A DNA stretch of 64,000 bases from Pseudomonadota bacterium (GTDB lineage: Bacteria; Pseudomonadota; Alphaproteobacteria; Caulobacterales; Caulobacteraceae), in contig JAEYWU010000067.1 of the NCBI GenBank assembly GCA_023428785.1, positions 4,024 to 68,023 of the forward strand. Direction: 5' to 3'. The position numbers and the translations under genes are program-made. How positions within the stretch are numbered: position 1 is the first letter of the stretch; each line of letters opens with the position of its first letter. Shown in pieces: positions 9,704-18,112 of the stretch. The notes under the pieces were generated by a model, which saw nothing but the letters and a program-made list of their open reading frames with translations, was not told where the DNA came from and did not search any database.

Positions 9704-10100
9704 ACGTGACGCCTTTGATGGCGACATCGAACGGCTGTTCGCACGGCCCCAACCCTTCGAGGACGGCGACGCCTTCGAACAGCGGGTCAGCAAACGGCTC
9801 AATCGCGGGTGGCGCGCCCGCGCTGTCGTCCTGACGGCGGCCGGCGGCGTCGGCGGCTTCTTCGCGGTCCGCGAGGCGGTAGGCTCGGGCCTCTCGGGTG
9901 GCCTGGCCCGTCTGTCCAGCGAATCCGACGAGGTCACCCAGGCCGCGTCGAACCTGGATCTGGAGACGGCGATGTCGTGGTTTTCCGATGGCGGAGCAGG
10001 CTTGGCCATGGCCCCGACTATGCCTCTGTTCTGGCTGGTTTCAGGCCTGGTGATCGTGGCTGCGGTCTTCACGGCCCTGAAGGCCAGCGAGGTCAACTGA
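9696..10100 (+). CDS. Membrane protein coupled to the second ECF sigma factor, possible anti-sigma factor
   Basis: The 134-residue product has a soluble N-terminus of about 40 residues (GDIERLFARPQPFEDGDAFE, then QRVSKRLNRGW), a membrane helix (AVVLTAAGGVGGFFAV), a short outer loop and a final helix (LFWLVSGLVIVAAVFTAL). The layout resembles that of the gene at 8287, although sequence similarity is weak. An AAGGGAGGCG ribosome site lies inside the end of the sigma gene. Anti-sigma function is inferred from the overlap and topology only. Confidence 0.6.
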   Translation: MSERDAFDGDIERLFARPQPFEDGDAFEQRVSKRLNRGWRARAVVLTAAGGVGGFFAVREAVGSGLSGGLARLSSESDEVTQAASNLDLETAMSWFSDGGAGLAMAPTMPLFWLVSGLVIVAAVFTALKASEVN

Positions 10101-10151
10101 GGCCGCGTCGACAAAAAGCCCCGATTGGAGGCTCAGCTTGCGTTGCGGCGG

Positions 10152-10188
10152 GCGCCGCGAACCTCTAGGTTCGCGGCGCTTTGTTTTC
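10152..10188 (+). terminator. Rho-independent terminator after the ECF region
   Basis: A perfect 12-bp stem (GCGCCGCGAACC / GGTTCGCGGCGC) with a TCTA loop is followed by TTTGTTTTC. It lies about 50 bases after the stop at 10100 and 32 bases before the next gene. Confidence 0.85.
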
Positions 10189-10219
10189 GGCCTGTTGCGG
10201 CCATGGGGAGACGTCATTC

Positions 10220-10993
10220 GTGTCCGACGTATTTGAAGAGGTCGAGGAAAACCTCCGCACCGAGCGCTGGATCGCGCTAGCCAAGCGCTGGTGGCCGGTC
10301 GCCGCCGGCGTGGCCGCGGCCGCGTTGCTGGTGGTCGCCGGCTTCTGGTTCTTCGACGCCCGCAAGGGCTGGACGGGCGCGGAAGCATCCCAGGCCTATC
10401 AGCGGGGCATCGATGCTCTGCAGGCGGACAATGAGTCCGGCGCCGAGGCCGCCTTCGTCGAGGCCGAAGAGGCCGGCAACCCGGCCTATCGGGCCCTGGC
10501 CTTGATGCAGCGCGCCGCGATCCGCATCGAGAATGGCGAGACCCAGGAGGCCGTCGCCCTGTTCGACGAGGCCGCCGACGCCACCAACGAACCCCTGATC
10601 GCCGACATCGCCGCGCTTAAGGCCGCCTGGACCCTGATGGACAGCGCCTCGCTCGAGGACCTGACCGTCCGGCTCACGCCCCTGACCGAGGACGGTCGTC
10701 CGTTCCGCTATCACGCCCGTGAGGCCCTGGCCCTGGCCCGCCTCCAGCACGGCCAGTCCGACCAGGCCCGGCAGACGCTTCAGGCCCTGTCGCTCGAGCT
10801 GGACGTGCCCGAGAACGTGCGTGAACGCGCCCAGATTGCGCTCGGCCTGATCGAATCCGGCGCCACCGAGGCCATCCCCGGCATCGTCGAGGCCGCAGGC
10901 CGCGCCGCCGAGACCGACGCCGCCCAGGGCCAGCGCCCCGGCGCCGCGCCCCAAGCTTCTGCGCCCGCGGCTCCCGCCGCGCCCGAACAATGA
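10220..10993 (+). CDS. YfgM-like tetratricopeptide membrane protein
   Basis: The 257-residue protein has a short cytoplasmic N-terminus, one membrane helix at about residues 26-46 (WPVAAGVAAAALLVVAGFWF) and a periplasmic helical-repeat region rich in A, E and L, ending in an Ala/Pro tail. This is the YfgM plan, an ancillary SecYEG/chaperone-network protein, and such genes usually sit next to bamB and der as here. The start is GTG 10220 with GGGGAG nine bases upstream. It overlaps bamB by ATGA. Confidence 0.8.
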   Translation: MSDVFEEVEENLRTERWIALAKRWWPVAAGVAAAALLVVAGFWFFDARKGWTGAEASQAYQRGIDALQADNESGAEAAFVEAEEAGNPAYRALALMQRAAIRIENGETQEAVALFDEAADATNEPLIADIAALKAAWTLMDSASLEDLTVRLTPLTEDGRPFRYHAREALALARLQHGQSDQARQTLQALSLELDVPENVRERAQIALGLIESGATEAIPGIVEAAGRAAETDAAQGQRPGAAPQASAPAAPAAPEQ

Positions 10994-12438
10994 TCCGACG
11001 CGAGTTCCCGTCCATGCATGCGAACCTGAAGATCGTCTCGACCGCCGCCCTCTGCGCCCTGCTGGCGGGGTGCTCGACGGTCAGCAACACCGCCTCGCGC
11101 CTGTGGCCCTTCGGCGAGGACGAAGGCCCGCAGGCCGTCGCCTCCGAGGGCGAGCGCGTCTCGATCCTGCAGTTCGAACAGACCGTCGAGGTCGCCTCCG
11201 AACTGGCCAACCGCACAATCAGCTTGCCGGCGCCCCAGGCCGTGACGGCCTGGACCCAGCCCGGCGGCACCGCCGAAAACCTGATCGAGCACGCCCAGGC
11301 CGGTGAAGGCTTCCAGGTCGCCTGGCGCCGCGATATCGGCGCCGGTTCGGGCACCCGCACCCAGGTGACCTCGCCGATCGTGGCCGCCGATGGCCGCATC
11401 TATGTGATGGACGGCCACAATGAGATCTCGGCGGTGGACGCCGCCTCGGGTTCGACCATCTGGCGTCACTCGGTCACCAATGACGAGCGCGACCGCCGTA
11501 GCCTGTTCTCGCTGTCCTTCGGCGGCGGCGAGGCCAACCAGGGCTTCGGCGGCGGTCTGGCTGTGGCCGGTGGCCGGGTCTTCGTGACTTCGGGCCTGCG
11601 CGTCGTCACCGCCCTCGACGCAACGACCGGCGACGTCGTCTGGACGTCCGAGGTCGAAAGCCCGATCCACGGCGCCCCGACCGTGTCCGGTAACCGCGTC
11701 TATGCCGTGGACGTCGACAATCAGGTCATCGCCTTCGACACAGCCACCGGCGCCCAGGCCTGGTCCTATCAGGCCATCGCCGAACCGGCCCGCATCCTGC
11801 GCGCCTCCAGCCCGGCCGTGACTGGCGAGACGGTCGTGACCCCGTTCTCCTCGGGCGAACTGATCGCGCTGCGCTCGTCCAACGGCCAGCCGCTGTGGCA
11901 GCAGGTCCTGTCGCGCACCAACCGCACCAACGCTCTGTCGGAAATCCGCGACATCGCCGGCCGCCCGGTCATTTCGCGCGGCATGGTCTATGCGGGCAGC
12001 CACTCGGGCCTGTTCGCCGCCATGGACGTGCGCTCGGGCACGCCGCGCTGGCAGCTGCCGATCGCCACCCTGAACGCCCCCTGGGTCGCGGGTGACGCGG
12101 TCTATGTCACCTCCAAGGCCGGCGAGCTGATCGCCATCAACCGCGATACCGGTCAGGTCTACTGGATCCACGACATCAACGAGAACCGCAGCCGTCAGGT
12201 CGGCGGCGTGTTCGGTCTGTTCGACCGAGAGGTCCGTCCGATCTGGTCGGGCCCGCTGCTGGCGACCAACCGACTGGTGCTGGTCAGCTCGGAAGGAGAG
12301 GCCGTGGCTCTCGACGCCCGCACCGGCGCCGAGCAGGCGTCCCTTAACCTCGGTGGTCCGGCCTATATCGCGCCCATCGCCTACAACGGCATGATCTACG
12401 TCCTCACCGACGAAGGTCAGCTGGTGGCGATCCGCTGA
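10990..12438 (+). CDS. bamB: Outer membrane assembly lipoprotein BamB (PQQ-repeat propeller)
   Basis: BamB is a periplasmic lipoprotein of the BAM complex that folds beta-barrel proteins into the outer membrane. The 482-residue product has a lipoprotein signal ending ALCALLAGC, then repeated PQQ blades such as VSAVDAASGSTIWRH, VTALDATTGDVVWTSEV, VIAFDTATGAQAWSY, LIAINRDTGQVYWIHD and AVALDARTGAEQ. A second ATG (MHANLKIVS) eleven codons in gives a more typical signal peptide and may be the true start. It lies between the YfgM-like gene and der, a conserved order. Confidence 0.9.
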   Translation: MIRREFPSMHANLKIVSTAALCALLAGCSTVSNTASRLWPFGEDEGPQAVASEGERVSILQFEQTVEVASELANRTISLPAPQAVTAWTQPGGTAENLIEHAQAGEGFQVAWRRDIGAGSGTRTQVTSPIVAADGRIYVMDGHNEISAVDAASGSTIWRHSVTNDERDRRSLFSLSFGGGEANQGFGGGLAVAGGRVFVTSGLRVVTALDATTGDVVWTSEVESPIHGAPTVSGNRVYAVDVDNQVIAFDTATGAQAWSYQAIAEPARILRASSPAVTGETVVTPFSSGELIALRSSNGQPLWQQVLSRTNRTNALSEIRDIAGRPVISRGMVYAGSHSGLFAAMDVRSGTPRWQLPIATLNAPWVAGDAVYVTSKAGELIAINRDTGQVYWIHDINENRSRQVGGVFGLFDREVRPIWSGPLLATNRLVLVSSEGEAVALDARTGAEQASLNLGGPAYIAPIAYNGMIYVLTDEGQLVAIR

Positions 12439-12454
12439 GTTCGTAAATCGACAG

Positions 12455-12547
12455 GGCCGGGCTTGTCCCGGCCATCCATCACCGCGATGCTGGCGCAAGG
12501 TCCGCAGGCGGCAGCGCTTTTGGACCCCCGGGACAAGCCCCGGGGGT
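12455..12547. repeat. Pair of REP-like hairpins between bamB and der
   Basis: Two perfect hairpins lie about 50 bases apart: GGCCGGG-CTTGT-CCCGGCC (12455-12473) and ACCCCCGGG-ACAAGC-CCCGGGGGT (12524-12547). Their cores are reverse complements of each other (CCGGGCTTGTCCCGG against CCGGGACAAGCCCC), so the whole unit can also fold as one long inverted repeat. This is the look of a bimodal intergenic palindromic repeat. There is no T-tract, so it is a poor terminator. Confidence 0.6.
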
Positions 12548-12580
12548 AATGCGTTTCTGGAAGACGAAGGTTCTGGAGCT

Positions 12581-14146
12581 GTGACACTCAAGGTCGCGAT
12601 CGTCGGACGGCCGAATGTCGGCAAGTCGACCCTGTTCAACCGCCTGGCCGGCAAGAAGCTGGCCATAGTGGACGACCGGCCGGGCGTGACCCGCGACCGG
12701 CGCTATGCGCGCGGCACGCTGGGCGACATCGACCTGACCCTGATCGACACGGCGGGCTTCGAGGACGTCACCGATGAAAGCTTGGAGGCGCGCATGCGCC
12801 GCCAGACAGAGCTCGCTGTCGAGGAAGCCGACCTGATCCTGTTCGTCATCGACGCGCGCGAAGGCGTCACGCCGCTCGACCGCATCTTCGGCGACATGGT
12901 CCGCAAGCGCGACAAGCCGACGATCCTCATCGGCAACAAATCCGAGGGCAAGGCAGGCGACCTGGGCCTGGCCGAGGGACCGCGCCTGGGCTTCGGCGAT
13001 CCGATCCCGCTGTCGGCCGAGCACGGCGAGGGCATGGCCGACCTTTACGCCGCCGTCGCGCCCTACGAGCCCGAAATCGACGAAGACGAGGATGATGCCG
13101 ACAAGCCCGTCATGGTCGCCATCATGGGCCGCCCGAACGCGGGCAAGTCGACCCTCGTCAACCGCCTGATCGGCGAGGACCGGATGCTGACCGGCCCCGA
13201 GGCCGGCATCACCCGCGATTCGATCTCGGTCGACTTCACATGGGGCGACCGTCCGGTCCGGCTGGTCGACACCGCCGGCATGCGCCGCAAGGCCCGCGTG
13301 CAGGAAAAGCTTGAGAAGCTGTCGGTCGCCGACACCATCCGCGCCCTGACCTTCGCCGAGGTCGTTGTTCTGGTCATGGACGAGGCCAACGCCTTCGACA
13401 CCCAGGACCTGCAGCTGGCCGATCTGGTCGAGCGAGAGGGCAGGGCGGTCGTCTACTGCATCGCCAAATGGGACCAGGTCGAGGACGGCAAGGAGCGGAT
13501 GGCCCATTTCCGCGAACACGCCGACCGCATGCTGCCTCAGCTCAAGGGCGCGCCGCTCGTCGGCCTGTCGGCCCTGACTGGCCGGGGCGTGAACGCCCTG
13601 ATGCCCGCTGTCTTCGAGGCGCACCGCCAGTGGTCGGCCAAGGTCAAGACACGCGACCTCAACGACTGGCTGGCCATGGCCGTCCAGCGCCACCCGCCTC
13701 CCGCCGTGGACGGCCGTCGCCTCAAGCCGAAATACGTCACCCAGATCAAGGCGCGCCCGCCGACCTTCGTGCTCTTCGCCAATCGCGCGGCATCCATGCC
13801 CGAGAGCTACAGGCGCTATCTGATCAACAGCATGCGCGAGAGTTTCGACCTGCCGGGCGTGCCCATGCGCCTGACCGTCAAGTCGGGCGCCAATCCGTTC
13901 GCCGAGGGGCCAGGGCCCGAAAAGACGGCTCCTCGCCGCAAGGTGAAGGCCGACGCCGCCGAAGCCGCGCCCGCCAAACCGAAGAAGGCCAAAATTTTCA
14001 CCAAGACCGTCAGCGGCACCAAGACCGGCGCCAAGAAGAAGTCCGGCACGACCGTCGTCGTCGGCAAGCGCGCTCGCGGCGGTGCGAGGCAGGTCAGCCG
14101 GTCAGGGCGGGTGCGCCCGGGTCAGAAGGGCGGCGGGAAGAAGTGA
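12581..14146 (+). CDS. der: Ribosome biogenesis GTPase Der (EngA)
   Basis: Der acts in 50S subunit assembly. The 521 residues carry two GTPase domains, each with its P-loop (GRPNVGKST near the start, GRPNAGKST at about residue 185), DTAG switch motif and NKSE or AKWD guanine-specificity motif, then the KH-like domain (MPESYRRYLINSMRESF). After about residue 445 comes a Lys/Ala-rich basic tail, longer than in E. coli Der and common in alphaproteobacteria. The start is GTG 12581. Its stop overlaps the next ATG by one base. Confidence 0.96.
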   Translation: MTLKVAIVGRPNVGKSTLFNRLAGKKLAIVDDRPGVTRDRRYARGTLGDIDLTLIDTAGFEDVTDESLEARMRRQTELAVEEADLILFVIDAREGVTPLDRIFGDMVRKRDKPTILIGNKSEGKAGDLGLAEGPRLGFGDPIPLSAEHGEGMADLYAAVAPYEPEIDEDEDDADKPVMVAIMGRPNAGKSTLVNRLIGEDRMLTGPEAGITRDSISVDFTWGDRPVRLVDTAGMRRKARVQEKLEKLSVADTIRALTFAEVVVLVMDEANAFDTQDLQLADLVEREGRAVVYCIAKWDQVEDGKERMAHFREHADRMLPQLKGAPLVGLSALTGRGVNALMPAVFEAHRQWSAKVKTRDLNDWLAMAVQRHPPPAVDGRRLKPKYVTQIKARPPTFVLFANRAASMPESYRRYLINSMRESFDLPGVPMRLTVKSGANPFAEGPGPEKTAPRRKVKADAAEAAPAKPKKAKIFTKTVSGTKTGAKKKSGTTVVVGKRARGGARQVSRSGRVRPGQKGGGKK

Positions 14147-14616
14147 TGCTGGGCGCCATCGTCTTCGCCCTGGCCTTGACGCAGACTTCCAGCGCAGGGC
14201 CTGCCTGCGACAATGACGGTTCCACCATCGCCCTGAACGCCTGTGCGCGGCAGAATCTCGACATCGAGCAGGCGCGCATGGAGCACTATCTGGCGGCTGC
14301 TCGCGAAGCGGCGCGGCGCGGCGACCTGTCTACGGCCGAATACGGCGGCCTGCCGACCCAGCAGGTCGCTTACCTGAGCGCCTCCCAGGCGGCGTGGACC
14401 GCCTATGCGGAAATCACCTGCGCGGGCGTCCACGACCAGTACGCCGGCGGCTCGATCCGCACGCTGATGCACCTAGGTTGCTTGCGTCAAATGACTCACG
14501 AGCGCACGCAGGTGATCTGGCGCGATCACCTGACCTATGCCGACAGCACGCCGCCGGTTCTGCCAGAGCCGTCGGCCCCAGCATTGGCTAACCTGCCCGC
14601 GCCCATCTGGCCGTAG
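14146..14616 (+). CDS. Secreted LprI/DUF1311-like protein
   Basis: The 156-residue product has a short signal peptide (MLGAIVFALALTQTSSAGPA) and the DUF1311 pattern: paired cysteines around ACDNDG and ALNACARQNLDIEQ, a helix ending in YLSASQAAWTAYAEITC, and AGGSIRTLMHLGCLRQMTHER. This family includes the lysozyme inhibitor LprI, so a periplasmic protein with disulfide bonds is expected. The Pro-rich C-terminus is unremarkable. It is coupled to der by a TGATG overlap. Confidence 0.72.
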   Translation: MLGAIVFALALTQTSSAGPACDNDGSTIALNACARQNLDIEQARMEHYLAAAREAARRGDLSTAEYGGLPTQQVAYLSASQAAWTAYAEITCAGVHDQYAGGSIRTLMHLGCLRQMTHERTQVIWRDHLTYADSTPPVLPEPSAPALANLPAPIWP

Positions 14617-14729
14617 AGGGCGGCCCGTCTTGCTCCCAGGCACGATAAGTCGGATGCCCGGCGCTGGACGTGCTATGGCTGTCCTGCCGATCGGTGGGGA
14701 GGCCGGGGCGATCCTTCCCGCTCGTACAC

Positions 14730-14762
14730 CAACGGGACTTTCGCTTCGCGAGTCCGTCGGTG
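14730..14762 (+). other. Stem-loop upstream of the HisKA_2 kinase
   Basis: CACC...GGACT and AGTCC...GGTG pair across a short loop, giving an imperfect hairpin that ends just before the GAAAGGGGG ribosome site of the kinase gene. It could be a 5' leader structure, or terminate transcription from the LprI-like gene poorly, since there is no T-tract. The role is unknown. Confidence 0.3.
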
Positions 14763-14780
14763 ATTGAAAGGGGGCCAGCC

Positions 14781-15800
14781 GTGGCTGCCCACCCATTACC
14801 CACTGTCGGCATCGACCTCGCCATGGCGGTGATCAAGTCGTCCGATGCGCCGCTGTTGCTGCTCAACGAAAACCTGTCGGTCCTGGCCGCCAGCCGGTCC
14901 TTCTCCCAGGCCTTCGATCTTGACCCCAAGCGGGTTGTTTCGCGGCCCCTGGGGGCACTGGGCGTCGGCGAGTGGAACGGGGCCCAGCTCCGCGTCCTGC
15001 TGGAGGCCACGGCCGCCGGCGCCGCCGAGATAGAAGCCTATGAGATGGACCTGAAGCGGGGTCCATCCAACGTGCGCAAGCTGCTGGTGAACGCCCACAA
15101 GCTCGAATATCCCGGTGTGGATTCGTCGCTGCTTCTCGTTTCAATTTCCGACGTCACCGACGCCCGCAAACACGATCGCGAACGCGATGACCTGCTGCGC
15201 GAAAAGGGTATCCTGCTTCAGGAGATCCAGCACCGCGTCGCCAATAGCCTGCAGATCATCGCCAGCGTCCTCATGCAGAGCGCCCGCAAGGTCCAGTCCG
15301 AAGAGACCCGCTCCCACCTGACCGACGCGCATCGCCGGGTGATGTCCATCGCCACCCTGCAAAAGCAATTGGCCGTATCGTCGCTCGGATCGGTGGAACT
15401 CGGCCCGTACCTGACCAGCCTGTGCGATTCGATCGGGGCCTCGATGATCCACGACCAGAACCAGATTTCACTGGTTGTCGAGGTGGCGCCCACATCGGTG
15501 TCGGCAGATCAGTCGGTCAGCCTGGGCCTGACCGTGACCGAGCTTGTCATCAACGCGCTGAAGCACGCCTTCCCCGACCATCGCCAGGGCGTGATTACGG
15601 TCGGTTACGCGTCCACAGGAGAGGCTTGGACATTGTCTGTGTGCGACGATGGGGTCGGGATGCCAACGGACGTAGAGTCAGCCAAGCCCGGTCTTGGAAC
15701 CAGCATCGTCGAGGCCCTGTCCAATCAGCTGGAGTGCCGGGTCGAGGTTAGTGACGAACAGCCAGGAACGCGGGTGTCGATCATCCACGAGCCCGCGTAG
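14781..15800 (+). CDS. Sensor histidine kinase of the HisKA_2 type
   Basis: The 339-residue protein has an N-terminal PAS-like domain (about 15-125: APLLLLNENLSVLAASRSFS, ISDVTDARKHD), then the HisKA_2 dimerisation helix with phospho-acceptor EIQHRVANSLQIIASVL, and a HATPase_c domain (TELVINALKHAFPD N-box, CDDGVGMP, GLGTSIVEAL). No membrane segment is seen, so it should be a cytoplasmic sensor. The start is GTG 14781 with GAAAGGGGG upstream. No response regulator is adjacent, so it is an orphan kinase with unknown partner. Confidence 0.85.
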   Translation: MAAHPLPTVGIDLAMAVIKSSDAPLLLLNENLSVLAASRSFSQAFDLDPKRVVSRPLGALGVGEWNGAQLRVLLEATAAGAAEIEAYEMDLKRGPSNVRKLLVNAHKLEYPGVDSSLLLVSISDVTDARKHDRERDDLLREKGILLQEIQHRVANSLQIIASVLMQSARKVQSEETRSHLTDAHRRVMSIATLQKQLAVSSLGSVELGPYLTSLCDSIGASMIHDQNQISLVVEVAPTSVSADQSVSLGLTVTELVINALKHAFPDHRQGVITVGYASTGEAWTLSVCDDGVGMPTDVESAKPGLGTSIVEALSNQLECRVEVSDEQPGTRVSIIHEPA

Positions 15801-15853
15801 GCCTAGCCGGTGAGATTATTCCGGCTGCGCGTCCATGTGCGGACCGTGGACGC

Positions 15854-16591
15854 TTAGGTTCCGGCCTTCCACTCGACGAAGCTGACATCCAGCTCCGGCG
15901 TCCGGTCCGGCCGGCACAGATCGACCATCAGCGGGCCAATCTCCGACGGCTCCGGATGCTTCATCGGATCCTCGCCCGGATAGGCTTGGGCCCGAAGACG
16001 CGTCCGCATACGGCCCGGATCGACGACCGAGACGCGGATCGGCGTGTTCTCGATCTCGTCGGCCCAGCACTTCACCATGGCCTCGGCTCCGGCCTTGGTC
16101 GCGGCGTAGGCCCCCCAGAAGGCCTTGGGCGCGTGGGCGACAGACGAGGTGACATAGACGGCCCGTCCGGCGTCCGACATCCGCAGCAGCGGCTCGAACG
16201 AACGGATCAGGCGATAGACGCCGGTGAAGTTGATCTTCTCGATCTTGGCGAACTCGCGCGGCTCGGCGTGGCTGACGGGCGTCAGGCCGCTGGTCCCCAG
16301 CATGGCCGCGGTATGGACCCAGGCGTCAATCCGCCCGAAACGCTCGAAGACCGCCCCGCCCAGCCGGTCGATCGCTCCACCATCCACCAGATCGAAGGGC
16401 ACGAGCGTGGCTCTCTCTCCGGTCGCCTTGAGGATTTCGTCGTCCAGCTCTTCCAGGCCGCCCTGGGTGCGGGCGCAGGCGACGACGTGCGCCCCGGCCT
16501 TGGCCAGGGCCAGGGCTGATGCATAGCCGATGCCGCGCGATGCGCCGGTGATGACCGCGATGCGGTCCTTGAGCGGAAGATTGTCAGACAT
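15854..16591 (-). CDS. Short-chain dehydrogenase/reductase
   Basis: This 245-residue SDR has the cofactor motif TGASRGIG at residues 15-22, a degenerate NNAG-equivalent (VHTAAM) and the catalytic YAATK with a preceding serine in YVTSSVAH. The substrate cannot be inferred. It lies 21 bases downstream of purF on the same strand, so it is probably the last gene of the radA-cvpA-purF transcription unit; the same neighbour is, to my knowledge, found in related Caulobacterales. Confidence 0.9.
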   Translation of the reverse strand: MSDNLPLKDRIAVITGASRGIGYASALALAKAGAHVVACARTQGGLEELDDEILKATGERATLVPFDLVDGGAIDRLGGAVFERFGRIDAWVHTAAMLGTSGLTPVSHAEPREFAKIEKINFTGVYRLIRSFEPLLRMSDAGRAVYVTSSVAHAPKAFWGAYAATKAGAEAMVKCWADEIENTPIRVSVVDPGRMRTRLRAQAYPGEDPMKHPEPSEIGPLMVDLCRPDRTPELDVSFVEWKAGT

Positions 16592-16612
16592 GGCGCGGCT
16601 GATAGCCGACGG

Positions 16613-18112
16613 TCAGGCGCTCACCAACAGGGAAAGCTGCCGGGCGGCCACGTCACGTCCGCCTTCTTCGATCTCGCGGTCGAGCAGGCGGGTCGGATAT
16701 TCGCCGGTGAAATAGTGGTCGGTGAACTGGGGCCGGGCGTTGTTGCGGCCCCCGGCCTCGCCCACGGCGCGGTACAGGCCGTCGATCGACAGGAAGCCGA
16801 GCGTGTCGACTTCCAGCGCCACGCGCATCTCTTCCAGCGTCATGTTCGCCGCCATCAGTTGGTCCCGCGACGGCATGTCGATCCCGTAGAAGTCGGGGAA
16901 CAGGATCTGCGGGCTGGCCGAGCGCAAATGAACTTCCGCCGCGCCCGCCGCGCGCACGGCCCGCACCAGCTTCAGCGAGGTCGTGCCGCGCACGATCGAA
17001 TCGTCGATCAGCACCACACGCTTGCCCTGAAGCGCCGAGCGGTTGGGGCTGTGCTTCATGCGCACGCCCTTCTGGCGGGCGCCCTGGCTCGGCTGGATAA
17101 AGGTCCGGCCCAGATAGTGGCTGCGGATAATGCCCATCTCGAACGAGATGCCGCTCTCCTGCGCATAGCCTAGCGCGGCGGGCACGCCCGAGTCAGGCAC
17201 CGGCACCACTATGTCGGCCTCGACGGCGTGCTCGATGGCCAGGCCGCGGCCCATGGCCTTGCGGGCCTCATAGACTGAGCGACCGTTCACGACCGAGTCG
17301 GGCCGGGCGAAATAGACGTACTCGAATAGGCAGGGGCGGGCGGCCTGACCCTGGAACGGCTTGAGCGAACGCAGGCCATCAGCATCGATCACCACGACTT
17401 CGCCGTGCTCGACGTCGCGCTCGAAGGTCGCGCCCATCATGTCCAGCGCACAGGTCTCGCTGGCCAGCACCCAGGCGTCGCCGAGACGTCCCAGCACCAG
17501 AGGGCGAATGCCCAGCGGATCGCGCGCGCCGATCATCTTGTGGCGGGTCTGGGCGACCAGCGCATAGCCGCCCTCGATCGCGCCCAGGGCGTCGATGAAG
17601 CGGTCGACGATCTTGGCCTTACGGCTGCGGGCGATGAGGTGGAGGATGACTTCCGAATCCGACGTCGACTGGAAGATCGCGCCCTCGCTGACCAGCCGGT
17701 TCCGAAGGAAGTGAAAGTTGGTCAGATTGCCGTTGTGGGCGATGGCGATGCCGCCTGAATCCAGGTCCGCGTACATCGGCTGGATGTTGCGCAGCGTCGA
17801 GCCGCCCGCCGTAGAATAGCGCGTATGGCCCACCGCCGCCTCGCCCGGCATGCGCTTGGAGAGGTCCGAGCCGCCGAACGCCTCTCCGACCAGACCCATG
17901 TGCCGTTCCGAGTGGAACATCTCGGACTTTACGCTGGCGATGCCGCAGGCTTCCTGGCCGCGGTGCTGCAGGGCGTGAAGACCCAGGGCGACGATGGAGG
18001 AGCCCTCGTCCGCGGGCGCTCCCCAGACCCCGCAGACCCCACATTCGAGGCGAAGGGTGTCGTCGTCTGGGTCGCGCTGAAACTCGGCGGCGCCGCTGAT
18101 GAGGCGGGTCAT
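16613..18112 (-). CDS. purF: Amidophosphoribosyltransferase
   Basis: PurF catalyses the first step of purine synthesis, making phosphoribosylamine from PRPP and glutamine. The 499-residue product has a 23-residue propeptide before the N-terminal nucleophile (Cys24 in LECGVCGVWG), the Ntn glutaminase domain (GLHALQHRGQEACG, VGHTRYSTAG), and the PRTase domain with the PRPP loop VVLIDDSIVRGTT. Its ATG overlaps the cvpA stop by 4 bases (ATGA). Confidence 0.97.
   Translation of the reverse strand: MTRLISGAAEFQRDPDDDTLRLECGVCGVWGAPADEGSSIVALGLHALQHRGQEACGIASVKSEMFHSERHMGLVGEAFGGSDLSKRMPGEAAVGHTRYSTAGGSTLRNIQPMYADLDSGGIAIAHNGNLTNFHFLRNRLVSEGAIFQSTSDSEVILHLIARSRKAKIVDRFIDALGAIEGGYALVAQTRHKMIGARDPLGIRPLVLGRLGDAWVLASETCALDMMGATFERDVEHGEVVVIDADGLRSLKPFQGQAARPCLFEYVYFARPDSVVNGRSVYEARKAMGRGLAIEHAVEADIVVPVPDSGVPAALGYAQESGISFEMGIIRSHYLGRTFIQPSQGARQKGVRMKHSPNRSALQGKRVVLIDDSIVRGTTSLKLVRAVRAAGAAEVHLRSASPQILFPDFYGIDMPSRDQLMAANMTLEEMRVALEVDTLGFLSIDGLYRAVGEAGGRNNARPQFTDHYFTGEYPTRLLDREIEEGGRDVAARQLSLLVSA

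Noticed and set aside
10780..12666. 628-codon minus-strand frame opposite bamB
   Set aside because: It is an antisense shadow of the bamB and TPR genes without a recognisable domain.
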